A stretch of 55,362 nucleotides of DNA from positions 1 through 55,362 of the forward strand of contig JAIEPP010000545.1 in the NCBI GenBank assembly GCA_019748335.1, written 5' to 3'. Position numbers and translations under genes: made by a program. Each line of letters begins with the position of its first letter. Positions within the stretch are counted from its first letter, which is position 1. Shown here piece by piece: positions 44,362 through 53,376 of the stretch. The DNA comes from Xanthobacteraceae bacterium. Lineage in GTDB: Bacteria > Pseudomonadota > Alphaproteobacteria > Rhizobiales > Xanthobacteraceae. The notes beneath the pieces were generated by a model. The model ran no database searches, had not been told where the DNA came from, and saw only the letters and a program-made list of their open reading frames with translations.

Positions 44362-47300
44362 CACGCTGCCTCGCGCTCGCTGATCCGCTCGACCGGATAG
44401 GTGTCGAGCAGCTTGCCCAGGATGGCGGGACCGGAGGCATCGACCGGAACGAAGAAGCGCAGCTTCCACGAGATGATCTCGCTGAAGAGGCCATAGGCGC
44501 GCAGGCGATCCCGCATGGCCTCGGTGAAGCCCGACAGTTCGATCCGGTTCGCGCCCATGACGCGCGCGCGGCGAAGCTGGAGTCCGTCGGCCAGGTCGAG
44601 GATGGTGCGGCCATCCAACAGAGCGGCATAGGCGTCGTCGCTGGTGAGATTGGCCGTGCCGGTAGAGGCGGCGTTCGCGGCCCAGGCGGGCGAAACCCGC
44701 CGCCCGATGATGCGTTCGCCGTCATCGGTCTGGAGCCGATAGACGCGCGTCGACTCATTCGGCAGGCGCTTCCACACGGGCAGGAGCAAGCCGCTGACCA
44801 TGTGGATCGTGCCCTCTGTGTAGGCCGGCACCTCGGCGACTTCACGTTGCCAAACGGCGGCGAAGGTGTCGCGGTCGGTCTCCTGCCAGTGGCTGTCCGC
44901 CATCATGGCGATGGTTGCATGATGCTGTTCCATCGGCCGGATCAGCCTGACGCGGCGTTCGATCTCGCCGTCGTCGAGCATGATGGACGGCGCGGGCACC
45001 TGGACGGCGGCCCGGCGCGAACGCTCGTTGACGAGCAACCGGGCATGCGAATCGTCGAGCCAACCGAACGCCGCATCGAGCGTGATCGGGCGATTCCGAC
45101 GACGCTCTGCGATGGTGAGCAGCCGCGTCTGTGCAGCCGTGGCGGGGTGGGTATAGATGGTCGTGCGCTCGGTGACGACGAAGCTCTCCGCCGTCAGCGT
45201 CTCCAGCCCGATGTCATAGACGCCGCTGGCGATGGCGCCGGCCACCTTGGCGTCGAGCAGTTGCTCGAACGCCGTGAAGAGGATGCCCTGAAGTTCGATG
45301 GTGAGCGCCAGCAACCTGTTCAGGAAGGTAGTGATCGGCGGCAACTCGTCCTTGATGCCGCCCGCGTCCATCAGCTTCAGACCGGTCGCGGACTCGAAGC
45401 GTTGGAGCGAGCAACCCTCCACCTTGCCGCGCACGATCAGGAGATAGAGTTGGCGCAACGCATCGCGGGCGTAGCTCGATTCCAGGTTGTCCTCGGGCCG
45501 GAACAGGCCTTGGCCGCCGGTCTGGCGCTGGCCGCGGGTGATCGCGCCGAGCGTATCGAGCCGGCGAGCGATCGTGGACAGGAAGCGCTTCTCGGCTTTG
45601 ACGTTCGTGGCGATCGGTCGGAACAGCGGCGGCTGCGCCTGGTTGGTGCGATTGGTGCGGCCCAAGCCCTGGATGGCGGCGTCGGCCTTCCATCCGGGCT
45701 CTAGGAGATAGTGGATACGGAGCCGCTGGTTCTTCGCCGACAGTTCGGCGTGATAGCTGCGGCCGGTGCCGCCGGCGTCGCTGAACACGAGGATGCGCTT
45801 CAGGTCGTCCATGAAGGCGGCGGTTTCGGCGAGGTTGGCAGACGGCGCCCGGTTCTCGGCGGCGAAGCGTTCGCCCTTGCGGACGATGCGCCGGGAGCGG
45901 CCCGTCACCTCGGCCACCATGTCGGTGCCGAAGCGCTGCACGATCTGGTCGAGCGAGCCCGGAACCGGAGGCAGGCACGCGAGATGTTCAATCATTTCGT
46001 CGCGGCGTGCGACGGCTTCGCGGCTCTCGACGGGTTGGCCATCACGATAGACCGGGCGCGAGGACAGATTGCCGTCTCCATCCGTGAACGGCTCGTAGAG
46101 CTGGACCGGAAAGGAGTGGGCCAGATAGTCGAGGACATATTCGCGCGGCGTGATGTCGACGCGAACATCGTTCCATTCCTCGGTCGGGATCTCGGCCAGA
46201 CGGCGTTCCATCAGGGCTTCGCCGGTCGAGACGATCTGGATGACGGCAGCGTGGCCATCGTTCAGGTCGCGTTCGATGGACCGGATCAGGGTCGGGGTCT
46301 TCATCGACGTGAGCAGATGGCCGAAGAAGCGCTGCTTCGCGCTCTCGAATGCCGAGCGGGCGGCGGATTTGGCCTGCCGGTTCAACGTGCCGTCGCTGCC
46401 GGTAATGTTGGCGGCCCGCATCGCGGCGTCGAGGTGGTTGTGGATGACGGCGAAGGCGCCAGCGTAGGCATCATAGATGCGGCGCTGCTCGTTGGTCAGG
46501 GCGTGTTCGACCAGCTCGTATTCGACGCCATCATAGGAAAGCGAACGGGCGGTATAGAGGCCGAGCGCGCGAAGGTCGCGGGCCAAAACCTCCATCGCCG
46601 CGACGCCACCGTCCTCGATCGCCTCCACGAATTCGGCGCGGGTGGCGAAGGGGAAGTCGTCGCCGCCCCACAGGCCGAGCCGCTGGGCATAGGCGAGGTT
46701 ATCGACGGTGGTCGCGCCGGTGGCGGAGACATAGACGACGCGCGCGTTCGGCAGGGCGTGCTGGAGGCGAAGCCCCGCGCGGCCCTGCTGCGAAGCGGCA
46801 ATGTCGCCGCGTTCTCCCTTGCCGCCTGCGGCATTGGCCATGGCGTGGCTCTCGTCGAAAATGATCACTCCGTCGAAATCGGAACCCAACCAATCGACGA
46901 TCTGCCGGACGCGCGAAACCTTCTCGCCGCGGTCGTCGGAACGCAGCGTGGCATAGGTTGCAAATAGGACGCCGTCCGACAGCATGATCGGCTTGCCCTG
47001 GGCAAAGCGCGATAGCGGCGTGACCAGCAGGCGCTCCATGCCAAGGGCTGACCAGTCGCGTTGCGCGTCCTCGATCAGCTTGTCGGATTTAGAAATCCAG
47101 ACCGCCTTGCGGCGACCGCGTAGCCAGTTGTCCAGGATAATGCCCGCAGACTGACGGCCTTTGCCGGCTCCGGTGCCATCGCCGAGCATGAAGCCACGGC
47201 GGAACCGCACGGCGTTCTCGGCCTCGGCCGGCGCTGCCTGGACGAGGTCGAAGGTCGCATCGACCGTCCACGATCCTGCGAGAAAATCCGAATGGGCTTC

Positions 47301-48668
47301 GCCGGCATAGATGACGGTTTCGAGCTGGGCGTCCGACAGCAGATCGGTGATGCCCGCCGGCAGCATCGGCCGATAGGCGGGTTTGGGCGGCGCAATGCTC
47401 GCCATGGCTGCCGATTGCACGAGTTTTGTCGGGTGCGCCTGCGAGCCGGAAATGCGGATCGACTGCAATCCGTATTCTTCATAGATCGCATCCGTGAGGT
47501 TCGCGCCCTCAGGTGGCGTCCAGTCCACCGTGTCATAGGCGAGTTCGACGCCCTCCGGGTCGATGGACGAGCAAGCGGCCGGGCGCGCGGTTGCGGCCCG
47601 TGCGAGATAGCCGCGCACGGTGCGGGGCGCTGAGCCCGACACAAGTGGCGTGATGTCGGGCAGAGAAACCGGCAGGCGTGGTGGAACCTGTGCCGCGATC
47701 CATGCGAGCAGTGTGGCGACGTCGGGCGCGAGACCGGCGGATGGCGAGAACATGGCCGGGTCTTCGGCCGGCAGCTTGTCGATGACGGTGAGCCGCGTCT
47801 CGATGGTCGTGCCGTGCTTGGCATAGACCGAGCCGTCGATCGTCGCCGTGAAGACGACGCGACCGCGCTCCTGAAGCCGCACGAAGGCATCGCGCCAGGC
47901 GGGTTGCTCGGGACCGAAGTTCGCGCCGGTGATCGTTACCAAACGCCCACCGTCGGCGAGCCGCGCCAGAGCCGAGGCGACATGGCGGGCGGCGGCGTCG
48001 GCCACGCGGCCGGAGACGTTCGCCATTGCCGAGAACGGCGGATTCATCAGGACAACGGAGGGAATGGCGCTCGCGGGGAGGTGATCGTCGATCTGGGCGG
48101 CGTCGACGCGCGTGATAGCAAGGGCCGGAAAGAGCTGGCCAAGCAGATCGGCGCGGGTTTCCGCCAACTCGTTGATGAGCAGCGAACCGCCGCTGATCTC
48201 GGCAAGGATGGCGAGCAGTCCCGTGCCGGCCGAAGGTTCCAGCACGATGTCGCGCGGCGTGATGGCGGCAGCGGCAATGGCGGCAAGGCCGAGCGGGATC
48301 GGGGTCGAGAATTGCTGAAGCGCTTGGCTCTCTTCGGAGCGACGGGTGTGCGTCGGCAGGAGGCCGGTGATTTTCGACAAAGCGGAAAGCCGTGCAGCCG
48401 GGCTGTCGGCTTTACGGAAAAGCGCGCGTCCGTATTTGTGCAGGAACAGGACGGTCGCGCATTCGCAGGCTTCATAGGCCGTCTTCCAGTCCCAGACGCC
48501 GGTCACGTCGGAAGCGTCGAAGGCGGTCTCCATGCCGGTGCGAAGAGCGGCGCTGTCGATCCGCTGCCCGCGTTCGAGCAAGGCGAGAAGACGATGCGCA
48601 GCGGCTATGATGGCGGACGCACGGACGATGGGCGCGGCCGGAACGGCTACGGGTGACATGATGTTCAT
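44361..48668 (-). CDS. Methyltransferase fused to strawberry-notch-type SF2 helicase
   Basis: I chose ATG 48668 (MNIMSPVAVPAAPIVRASAI) after a GAGG site, giving 1435 residues. The N-terminal methylase has LEPSAGTGLLAILAE (about 143) and VVLMNPPFSAM (about 206), an N6-adenine-type NPPF motif. The helicase follows, with strawberry-notch Walker A GDGTGAGKGRQSAG (about 493), IIFDESHAMAN (about 602), VVYVSATGATTVDN, and motif VI GLGRTNRTNQAQPP (about 1000). Such fusions occur in alphaproteobacterial elements and phages. A role in protecting or processing incoming DNA is plausible. The upstream leader (48713-48763) is shared with the parB-like and ardC genes. Confidence 0.93.
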   Translation of the reverse strand: MNIMSPVAVPAAPIVRASAIIAAAHRLLALLERGQRIDSAALRTGMETAFDASDVTGVWDWKTAYEACECATVLFLHKYGRALFRKADSPAARLSALSKITGLLPTHTRRSEESQALQQFSTPIPLGLAAIAAAAITPRDIVLEPSAGTGLLAILAEISGGSLLINELAETRADLLGQLFPALAITRVDAAQIDDHLPASAIPSVVLMNPPFSAMANVSGRVADAAARHVASALARLADGGRLVTITGANFGPEQPAWRDAFVRLQERGRVVFTATIDGSVYAKHGTTIETRLTVIDKLPAEDPAMFSPSAGLAPDVATLLAWIAAQVPPRLPVSLPDITPLVSGSAPRTVRGYLARAATARPAACSSIDPEGVELAYDTVDWTPPEGANLTDAIYEEYGLQSIRISGSQAHPTKLVQSAAMASIAPPKPAYRPMLPAGITDLLSDAQLETVIYAGEAHSDFLAGSWTVDATFDLVQAAPAEAENAVRFRRGFMLGDGTGAGKGRQSAGIILDNWLRGRRKAVWISKSDKLIEDAQRDWSALGMERLLVTPLSRFAQGKPIMLSDGVLFATYATLRSDDRGEKVSRVRQIVDWLGSDFDGVIIFDESHAMANAAGGKGERGDIAASQQGRAGLRLQHALPNARVVYVSATGATTVDNLAYAQRLGLWGGDDFPFATRAEFVEAIEDGGVAAMEVLARDLRALGLYTARSLSYDGVEYELVEHALTNEQRRIYDAYAGAFAVIHNHLDAAMRAANITGSDGTLNRQAKSAARSAFESAKQRFFGHLLTSMKTPTLIRSIERDLNDGHAAVIQIVSTGEALMERRLAEIPTEEWNDVRVDITPREYVLDYLAHSFPVQLYEPFTDGDGNLSSRPVYRDGQPVESREAVARRDEMIEHLACLPPVPGSLDQIVQRFGTDMVAEVTGRSRRIVRKGERFAAENRAPSANLAETAAFMDDLKRILVFSDAGGTGRSYHAELSAKNQRLRIHYLLEPGWKADAAIQGLGRTNRTNQAQPPLFRPIATNVKAEKRFLSTIARRLDTLGAITRGQRQTGGQGLFRPEDNLESSYARDALRQLYLLIVRGKVEGCSLQRFESATGLKLMDAGGIKDELPPITTFLNRLLALTIELQGILFTAFEQLLDAKVAGAIASGVYDIGLETLTAESFVVTERTTIYTHPATAAQTRLLTIAERRRNRPITLDAAFGWLDDSHARLLVNERSRRAAVQVPAPSIMLDDGEIERRVRLIRPMEQHHATIAMMADSHWQETDRDTFAAVWQREVAEVPAYTEGTIHMVSGLLLPVWKRLPNESTRVYRLQTDDGERIIGRRVSPAWAANAASTGTANLTSDDAYAALLDGRTILDLADGLQLRRARVMGANRIELSGFTEAMRDRLRAYGLFSEIISWKLRFFVPVDASGPAILGKLLDTYPVERISEREAA

Positions 48669-48712
48669 GGACTGGAACCTCGGGAGAGCGGGAACGGGAA
48701 GCCCGAACGACG

Positions 48713-48763
48713 CTCTCTCTCGACCGCCCGGACTCACCTCGTCCCGGCGGCCCTCTCACTCTC
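48713..48763 (-). promoter_or_regulatory. Shared leader element, copy 1 (helicase gene)
   Basis: CTCTCACTCTC at 48753-48763 and CTCTCTCTCGACC at 48713-48725 (plus-strand reading) recur at matching spacing before the ParB-like and ArdC genes. The 11-mer is 85 bp upstream of the start codon. This copy lacks the clear hairpin seen in the other two. Confidence 0.65.
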
Positions 48764-48785
48764 GAAACGCTTTTCGCGGCCGGCA

Positions 48786-48821
48786 TGAGAAAAGCGCCTC
48801 GGCCGATCGGCGGGGCGCTTT
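48786..48821 (-). terminator. Rho-independent terminator after the 98-residue protein gene
   Basis: AAAGCGCC (48791-48798) pairs with GGCGCTTT (48814-48821) around a GCCGATCGGC core. On the minus strand the stem ends in TTTTCTC. It lies just past the stop at 48828 and closes the three-gene unit 49800-48828. Confidence 0.75.
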
Positions 48822-48827
48822 GAGGCG

Positions 48828-49124
48828 TCAGGTCCAGTATCCGTCGGCGATCTCACTGGCGATGAGCATGCGCGCCTTGCGGATCAGGTCATCGCCGCTG
48901 GTGTCGATGTGCTCGAAGAACCTGGCGCGCGCGCCGTTCGTGGTCCAATCGGCATAGGCGCAATATTCACGGGCCTCGGCCCGGAATGCCCTCATGTCGC
49001 TGGCCCAATGAGGCTTGGGCTCTATGACGACGGTGATGCCGTCCCTGATCTCTGGCCAGGGGAACGACCGTTCGGTGGGCGGCCGCTCGTGATCGGCGGC
49101 GAAGATGGCGTCGATGTCCATCAT
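48828..49124 (-). CDS. 98-residue protein, unknown
   Basis: MMDIDAIFAADHERPPTERS with a second half ARFFEHIDTSGDDLIRKARM. I do not recognise a family. It is acidic and soluble, with no membrane segment. The start overlaps the upstream stop by 4 bp (ATGA) and has GGGAGAGG before it, and a good terminator follows the stop, so the gene is well supported. Confidence 0.75.
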   Translation of the reverse strand: MMDIDAIFAADHERPPTERSFPWPEIRDGITVVIEPKPHWASDMRAFRAEAREYCAYADWTTNGARARFFEHIDTSGDDLIRKARMLIASEIADGYWT

Positions 49125-49387
49125 GGCGCCTCTCCCGGTGTGTCGGGATGTATGAAACGGTCAGGATCGCCGGGGTCGGGCGGCAGATAGGCGTCATAAG
49201 GATTGCCGTCGGCGAGATGGCCGAAGGGCGTGAAGACGAAATCCCCATCGTCTCGTCCCACTGCGCAGATGACGTAACGCGGAGCGCCGGTCACGGCGTC
49301 GAGGCACTCCATGAGCGCGAGGTTGCCGTCACCTGCGGCGCGCAGAAGGGTCTGAAAATTGGTCTGGGCGAAGGAGGGGATGCTCAT
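49121..49387 (-). CDS. 88-residue DUF6117-like protein
   Basis: MSIPSFAQTNFQTLLRAAGD then ALMECLDAVTGAPRYVICAV resembles the DUF6117 proteins of alphaproteobacterial elements. The acidic C-terminal tail is PPDPGDPDRFIHPDTPGEAP. Its function is unknown. It overlaps both neighbours by 4 bp, so the three small genes form one translationally coupled set. Confidence 0.8.
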   Translation of the reverse strand: MSIPSFAQTNFQTLLRAAGDGNLALMECLDAVTGAPRYVICAVGRDDGDFVFTPFGHLADGNPYDAYLPPDPGDPDRFIHPDTPGEAP

Positions 49388-49800
49388 ATCCGGTCTCCTG
49401 AGTCGGAGATGGTCTCGGCGAGCCAGCCATCGGTGTAGATCCAGTCCACCGTCTCCCCGGTGGCGAGATCGAGGACATGCGCGCCACCGCCGAAGCCGTC
49501 GAGCCGGGGCTTGGAGCAGGTGTTGGCATATTGGAAACCCCAGCGGCCGGTCAGGCCGAACTCCGCGGCGCAGCGCTTCACGAACTGGATCAGCCGCTCG
49601 GGATCGCCGGTGATGTCGTCGCGCATCCAGAGCTGGGCGCCGCCATGCTCGGGCTGGATCGAGAGGAGAAAACCCTCGGAAGGCGGTTCTTCCGACGCGC
49701 CAGCCTCGGACAGGCGGTTGTATAGGTCGAGCGCGCGGGCGGCGTTCTCCGGCGTGACGACGTCGAGCAGGCACGAGAAATGGGTGAAATAGTCGGCCAT
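49384..49800 (-). CDS. 138-residue soluble protein, unknown
   Basis: MADYFTHFSCLLDVVTPENA is followed by a globular, aromatic-rich domain (EGFLLSIQPEHGGAQLWMRD, GRWGFQYANTCSKPRLDGFG). I do not know the family's function. A GGAG site precedes the ATG (AGGAGCCTGTC). It is first in the three-gene set, with the terminator of the ParB-like gene directly upstream. Confidence 0.78.
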   Translation of the reverse strand: MADYFTHFSCLLDVVTPENAARALDLYNRLSEAGASEEPPSEGFLLSIQPEHGGAQLWMRDDITGDPERLIQFVKRCAAEFGLTGRWGFQYANTCSKPRLDGFGGGAHVLDLATGETVDWIYTDGWLAETISDSGDRI

Positions 49801-49816
49801 GACAGGCTCCTGAAAC

Positions 49817-49843
49817 GAAAATGCCCGGTGCGATGACCGGGCA
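49817..49843 (-). terminator. Rho-independent terminator after the ParB-like gene
   Basis: TGCCCGGT (49822-49829) and ACCGGGCA (49836-49843) form a perfect 8-bp stem with a 6-nt loop. On the minus strand it is followed by TTTTCGTTT. It ends the ParB-like transcript 57 bp past the stop. Confidence 0.78.
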
Positions 49844-49899
49844 GATGGAAGATCGGGGTGGGACGCGCGGGACGAACGGAGCCGCCCCGCGCTGTTGCG

Positions 49900-52026
49900 T
49901 TATTCAGCCGCTATGGCGTGCTGGACTTCGTCCTCGTCGTCGCTGGCCGCTTCGTCCTCGCTCTCATCGGTGAGGAAGTCCGGCAGCGCGGTGTTGTCGC
50001 CAGCGTCGGCCTGATCGTCCGGGCTGGGCTGATCGCCGTCGAGGGACGCCAGGCGCAGCGGTTCCGGCAGCCAGCCGGTTTCCGCAAGAAGGCGTTCGGC
50101 TTCCTTGGCCATGTCGCTCTTCTTCAGGTGATCGATGAGCTGGGCGGCCCGCTCGCCGGCGCCCTCACGGACGGCTTCGAGAATACGGGGCTTGGTCACG
50201 CGGCCGAGATAGTTGCCGACCGTGGGCTTCCAGCCAACGGCCACCATGTCGAGACCGGTCGCGCGCGAGAGCCGGTCGGCCTGGGCCAGGCGCACGTCGA
50301 GACCGTGCTGACTGACGCCCGAGCCCGAATAGGGGTTCGGACGCTCGAACAGCGCATTGACGCCATAGCTGACGCAAAGCGCCAGCAGCTCCATGCGCGT
50401 GCCGTCATCGAGATCGGTCAGCCAGTCCCACAGCGCCTGATCGTCGGCGGGGATGTGATCCCCCCAGCGTTCGTGGCGATCGTTGACCGCCCGCGCCGAT
50501 GGGCTGTCCTTCAATTCCTCGGACTGTCCCGGGAAGAAGATGTGGCGGACATTGGTCTCGAGGCAGCCGGTCGCGTTGGTGTGGATGAAGGTGTCGCTGA
50601 GGAGCTTGTGCAGCAACATCGTCATGGCGACGTGCGGATTTTCCGCCACCGCGTTGCGCAGCGCCACTGTGCGATGGGCCGTCAGCTCGATCACGAGACG
50701 CTCGGGGAGTGGCTTGATGCCGTCCTCCTCGTCGTCCTCGGGTTCGGCGGGCTTGCCGCCGATGGTGATGACCGCCCGTTGGACGACCGGCGTGTCGGTC
50801 TGGTCGCCCCCGGTTGCCTCACCATCGGGCCCGGCCTGGGCTTCATCCCCGGCGCGGACATAGCCGCGGTCGATCGACAGAGAACCGTCGGCGTCGAGGC
50901 TGACGAAGGCGCCGGCGATCGCGATGTCGGCCGGATCGTAGCTGACCGGGCGGTTGTCGAAGGCTTCCAGCGCCTGTTCGATTTCGCCGAGACGCTGATC
51001 GATGGCGTCGGGCAGCTCGTCGGCTTCGGAATATTCCGCTTCGATCCGGTCATATTCTTCGCGCAATGCCTCGCGGGTCGCGCGTTCCTCGTCGGTCAGA
51101 TCGACCGTCGTGCCGCTGAGTTCACGAAGACCATGGTCGTGGCCATAGGGGAAGCTCATGGCGACCTCGATCCACTTCCAGCCTTCCTCGGCGATCTGGT
51201 CGGCGGCGCTCTTCAGCTTCTCGGCCACCATGCGGTCGAGCAGGGCCGGGTCTTGCAGCCAGCCGCCGTCGTCGGACTGGAACAGATCGCGCAGCATGAT
51301 GCCGCCTGCGGCCTCGTAGGCGTCGACACCGACGAAGACGGCCCGCTTGTCCGAAGCGCGGACTGCGGTTTCGGTCAGCATCCGCCGGATCTGATAGGGT
51401 TCCTTCTGCCAGCTATCCTTGATCGCATCCCAGACCTGTTCCTGACGGGCATGGTCGGGGCTGACGGTGAAGGCCATGAGCTGTTCGAGCGTCATGCCGT
51501 CATCGGCATAGATCTCGAGCAGGGCCGGCGAGACGGACGTGAGCCGCAGGCGCTGCTTCACCACGGTGACGCTGACGAAGAAAGCGGCGGCGATGGCCTC
51601 CTCGGTCATGCCCTTGTCGCGCATGGCCTGAAAGGCGCGGAACTGGTCGAGCGGATGGAGCGGTGCGCGTTCCATGTTCTCGACCAGCGACACCTCGTCG
51701 ATCAGGATGTCGCTGTGGGCGTCGCCAATGACGCAGGGGACCGGAGCATTTCTGGCCAGGCGCTTCTGCTTCACCAGCAATTCGAGCGCGCGATAGCGGC
51801 GGCCGCCGGCGGGCACTTCGAACATGCCGGTCTCATGGCCATCGCCATCGAGGACCGGGCGCACATGCAGGCTCTGGATGAGGCCGTGCCGGGTGATGGA
51901 CTCGGCCAATTCCTCGATCGAGACGCCGGCCTTGACGCGGCGGACATTGGACTGACTCAGCACCAGCTTGTTGAAGGGAATGTCGCGCGCCGACGACAGG
52001 GTGATCTTCTGAACGGCAGTTGCCAT
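49900..52026 (-). CDS. Large ParB/Spo0J-domain protein of the leading region
   Basis: The start at 52026 (MATAVQKITLSSARDIPFNK) fits the family, giving 708 residues, more than twice a normal ParB. The N-terminal ParB domain has LSQSNVRRVKAGVSIEELAE, HGLIQSLHVRP, VPAGGRRYRALELL and VSLVENMERAPLHPLDQFRA (about 20-145). A KorB-like helix-turn-helix follows (GMTEEAIAAAFFVSVTVVKQ). The long C-terminal part is acidic and unassigned. Proteins of this type accompany ardC in transferred regions and may protect DNA rather than partition it. A separate short ParA/RHH pair already exists at 35 kb. Confidence 0.92.
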   Translation of the reverse strand: MATAVQKITLSSARDIPFNKLVLSQSNVRRVKAGVSIEELAESITRHGLIQSLHVRPVLDGDGHETGMFEVPAGGRRYRALELLVKQKRLARNAPVPCVIGDAHSDILIDEVSLVENMERAPLHPLDQFRAFQAMRDKGMTEEAIAAAFFVSVTVVKQRLRLTSVSPALLEIYADDGMTLEQLMAFTVSPDHARQEQVWDAIKDSWQKEPYQIRRMLTETAVRASDKRAVFVGVDAYEAAGGIMLRDLFQSDDGGWLQDPALLDRMVAEKLKSAADQIAEEGWKWIEVAMSFPYGHDHGLRELSGTTVDLTDEERATREALREEYDRIEAEYSEADELPDAIDQRLGEIEQALEAFDNRPVSYDPADIAIAGAFVSLDADGSLSIDRGYVRAGDEAQAGPDGEATGGDQTDTPVVQRAVITIGGKPAEPEDDEEDGIKPLPERLVIELTAHRTVALRNAVAENPHVAMTMLLHKLLSDTFIHTNATGCLETNVRHIFFPGQSEELKDSPSARAVNDRHERWGDHIPADDQALWDWLTDLDDGTRMELLALCVSYGVNALFERPNPYSGSGVSQHGLDVRLAQADRLSRATGLDMVAVGWKPTVGNYLGRVTKPRILEAVREGAGERAAQLIDHLKKSDMAKEAERLLAETGWLPEPLRLASLDGDQPSPDDQADAGDNTALPDFLTDESEDEAASDDEDEVQHAIAAE

Positions 52027-52034
52027 GATCTTGA

Positions 52035-52109
52035 CTCCGCGACGGGCGCCGAGAGCCTCTCTCTCGACCTCCAACCCGTCACGAAGCGAAGCGCCGCCCT
52101 CTCACTCTC
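52035..52109 (-). promoter_or_regulatory. Shared leader element, copy 2 (ParB-like gene)
   Basis: It contains CTCCGCGACGGGCGCC (52035-52050), a hairpin CGAGAG-CCTCT-CTCTCG (52050-52066, plus-strand reading), CTCTCTCTCGACC (52057-52069) and CTCTCACTCTC (52099-52109). The 16-mer is identical to the one before ardC and lies 8 bp from the start codon. The GGAG in it is probably the ribosome site. Confidence 0.75.
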
Positions 52110-52185
52110 AGGAGGGCAGCGCCACGGAAGCGAAAAGGCGTGAAGCCGGAGACCTGCTTTCCCGCCTTTCCGGTTTTCAGGTCGA

Positions 52186-53148
52186 TCATGCTGCCTGCCG
52201 TTCACCATCTGCCGAGGCGTCGTCGGAGCTGAGATCGGCGTCCGGCAGGAAGCCGAGCAGCCAATCGGCCGCCTTGCTCGCCTGGGAGGCGGCGCGGACG
52301 ATGGCGCGATTGTCTTCGCGCAGCACCTCCAGCCAGGAGCCGATATAATCGGCATGACGGACGGTGGGCGCGATGCCGAGGGATGCGCAGCAGAAGGCCG
52401 CGTTGATCTCGGCCACCAGTTCCTCGAAGGCGTATTTCCTGGTGCCGAAGCCGCCGGTCAAGTCGCGGCCGAGCCGGGAGGCATGGCCGGTGGCGTGCCC
52501 CATCTCATGCAGGGCCGTGCGATGCCAGTTGATCGGCTCGAAATATGCCTGGGGCGGCGGCACCTGCACATAGTCGTGTGCCGGCACATAGAAGGCGCGG
52601 TCGCCGCCGATGCGGAATTCGATGCCCGTGGCCCGGATCAGGGCATCGACCTGCGGCTCGATGAGACCGGGCGGAGGCGGTGGAGCAACGATGGCGACAT
52701 CCTCTGGCAGGCCGTCGCATTGCGCCGCGTTGAACACGGTGAAGCGCTTGAGGAACGGGATCGCCGCCGCTTCCTCGCCGGCCTCACGGGCGCGGCGCTT
52801 TTCGTCCTCTGGGGTGAAACGATCGGCATAGACGACGGTGGTGCCGCGTTCGCCCCGGCGGACATTGCCGCCGAGCGACAGGGCCTGACGGAAGGTGATC
52901 CAGCTCTGGCCGGGAAAGCCGTGCTGGATCACTGCGCCCCAGAGGATCAGCACATTGATTCCCGAATAATGCCGCCCGGTCGCGGCGTTCCTCGGCATGG
53001 CGAGGGGCGCCTTGGCCGTGGCGGTGCCCCAGGGCTGGACCCAAGGGAAGCGGCCTGCCTCCAGCTCGTCGATGATTTTGCTGGTGATGTCGTCGTAAAG
53101 GCTCGTCCGGCCGGAGCCGGCACGCCCGTTGCGGTCATTCCTGAACAT
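52186..53148 (-). CDS. ardC: ArdC antirestriction protein
   Basis: I chose ATG 53148 (MFRNDRNGRAGSGRTSLYDD), giving 320 residues. The longer frame reads through the non-coding leader. The N-terminal single-strand-DNA-binding domain (SLYDDITSKIIDELEAGRFP, PWGTATAKAPLAMPRNAATG) is joined to a zincin-like domain with HEMGHATGH near residue 213. ArdC coats incoming single-stranded DNA and blocks restriction. It is first in the leftward leading-region series and carries copy 3 of the shared leader. Confidence 0.95.
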   Translation of the reverse strand: MFRNDRNGRAGSGRTSLYDDITSKIIDELEAGRFPWVQPWGTATAKAPLAMPRNAATGRHYSGINVLILWGAVIQHGFPGQSWITFRQALSLGGNVRRGERGTTVVYADRFTPEDEKRRAREAGEEAAAIPFLKRFTVFNAAQCDGLPEDVAIVAPPPPPGLIEPQVDALIRATGIEFRIGGDRAFYVPAHDYVQVPPPQAYFEPINWHRTALHEMGHATGHASRLGRDLTGGFGTRKYAFEELVAEINAAFCCASLGIAPTVRHADYIGSWLEVLREDNRAIVRAASQASKAADWLLGFLPDADLSSDDASADGERQAA

Positions 53149-53155
53149 CGCGGTT

Positions 53156-53230
53156 CTCCGCGACGGGCGCCGGAGACCTCTTCTCCAGCCCTCAACCCGC
53201 CACGGAAACCCCGTCCGCACTCTCACTCTC
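53156..53230 (-). promoter_or_regulatory. Shared leader element, copy 3 (ardC)
   Basis: CTCCGCGACGGGCGCC (53156-53171) is identical to copy 2. The hairpin GGAGA-CCTCT-TCTCC (53172-53186) keeps the same loop as copy 2 but with a changed, still paired stem. CTCTTCTCCAGCC (53178-53190) and CTCTCACTCTC (53220-53230) fall at the same offsets as in copy 2. Confidence 0.75.
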
Positions 53231-53336
53231 CAGGGGGGCGTTGCGGGGCTCTCCCCGCAGAAGGGGTCGGCCGAGACCCCGGCTCGGCCGCAGGGGAAGG
53301 CTTTCCCCCTTATCCGGCCTGTTCTCATGGGCATCC

Positions 53337-53376
53337 TTGAAAACTGTCAGAAACTCGCATATGTTTCCAACAGGAG
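53337..53376 (+). promoter_or_regulatory. Promoter and operator of the AbiE-like pair
   Basis: TTGAAA (53337-53342), a 17-bp spacer and TATGTT (53360-53365) form a sigma70-like promoter, followed by AGGAG (53372-53376). GAAAC (53350-53354) and GTTTC (53363-53367) form an inverted repeat over the -10 region. AbiEi antitoxins are known to autorepress through inverted repeats, so this is a likely operator. Confidence 0.55.

Noticed and set aside
45711..46967. Plus-strand frame of 418 codons
   Set aside because: It is antisense to the strawberry-notch helicase and has no motifs.
49858..52143. Open frame of 761 codons on the plus strand
   Set aside because: It is antisense to the ParB-like gene, which has recognisable ParB and helix-turn-helix motifs, a leader and a terminator.
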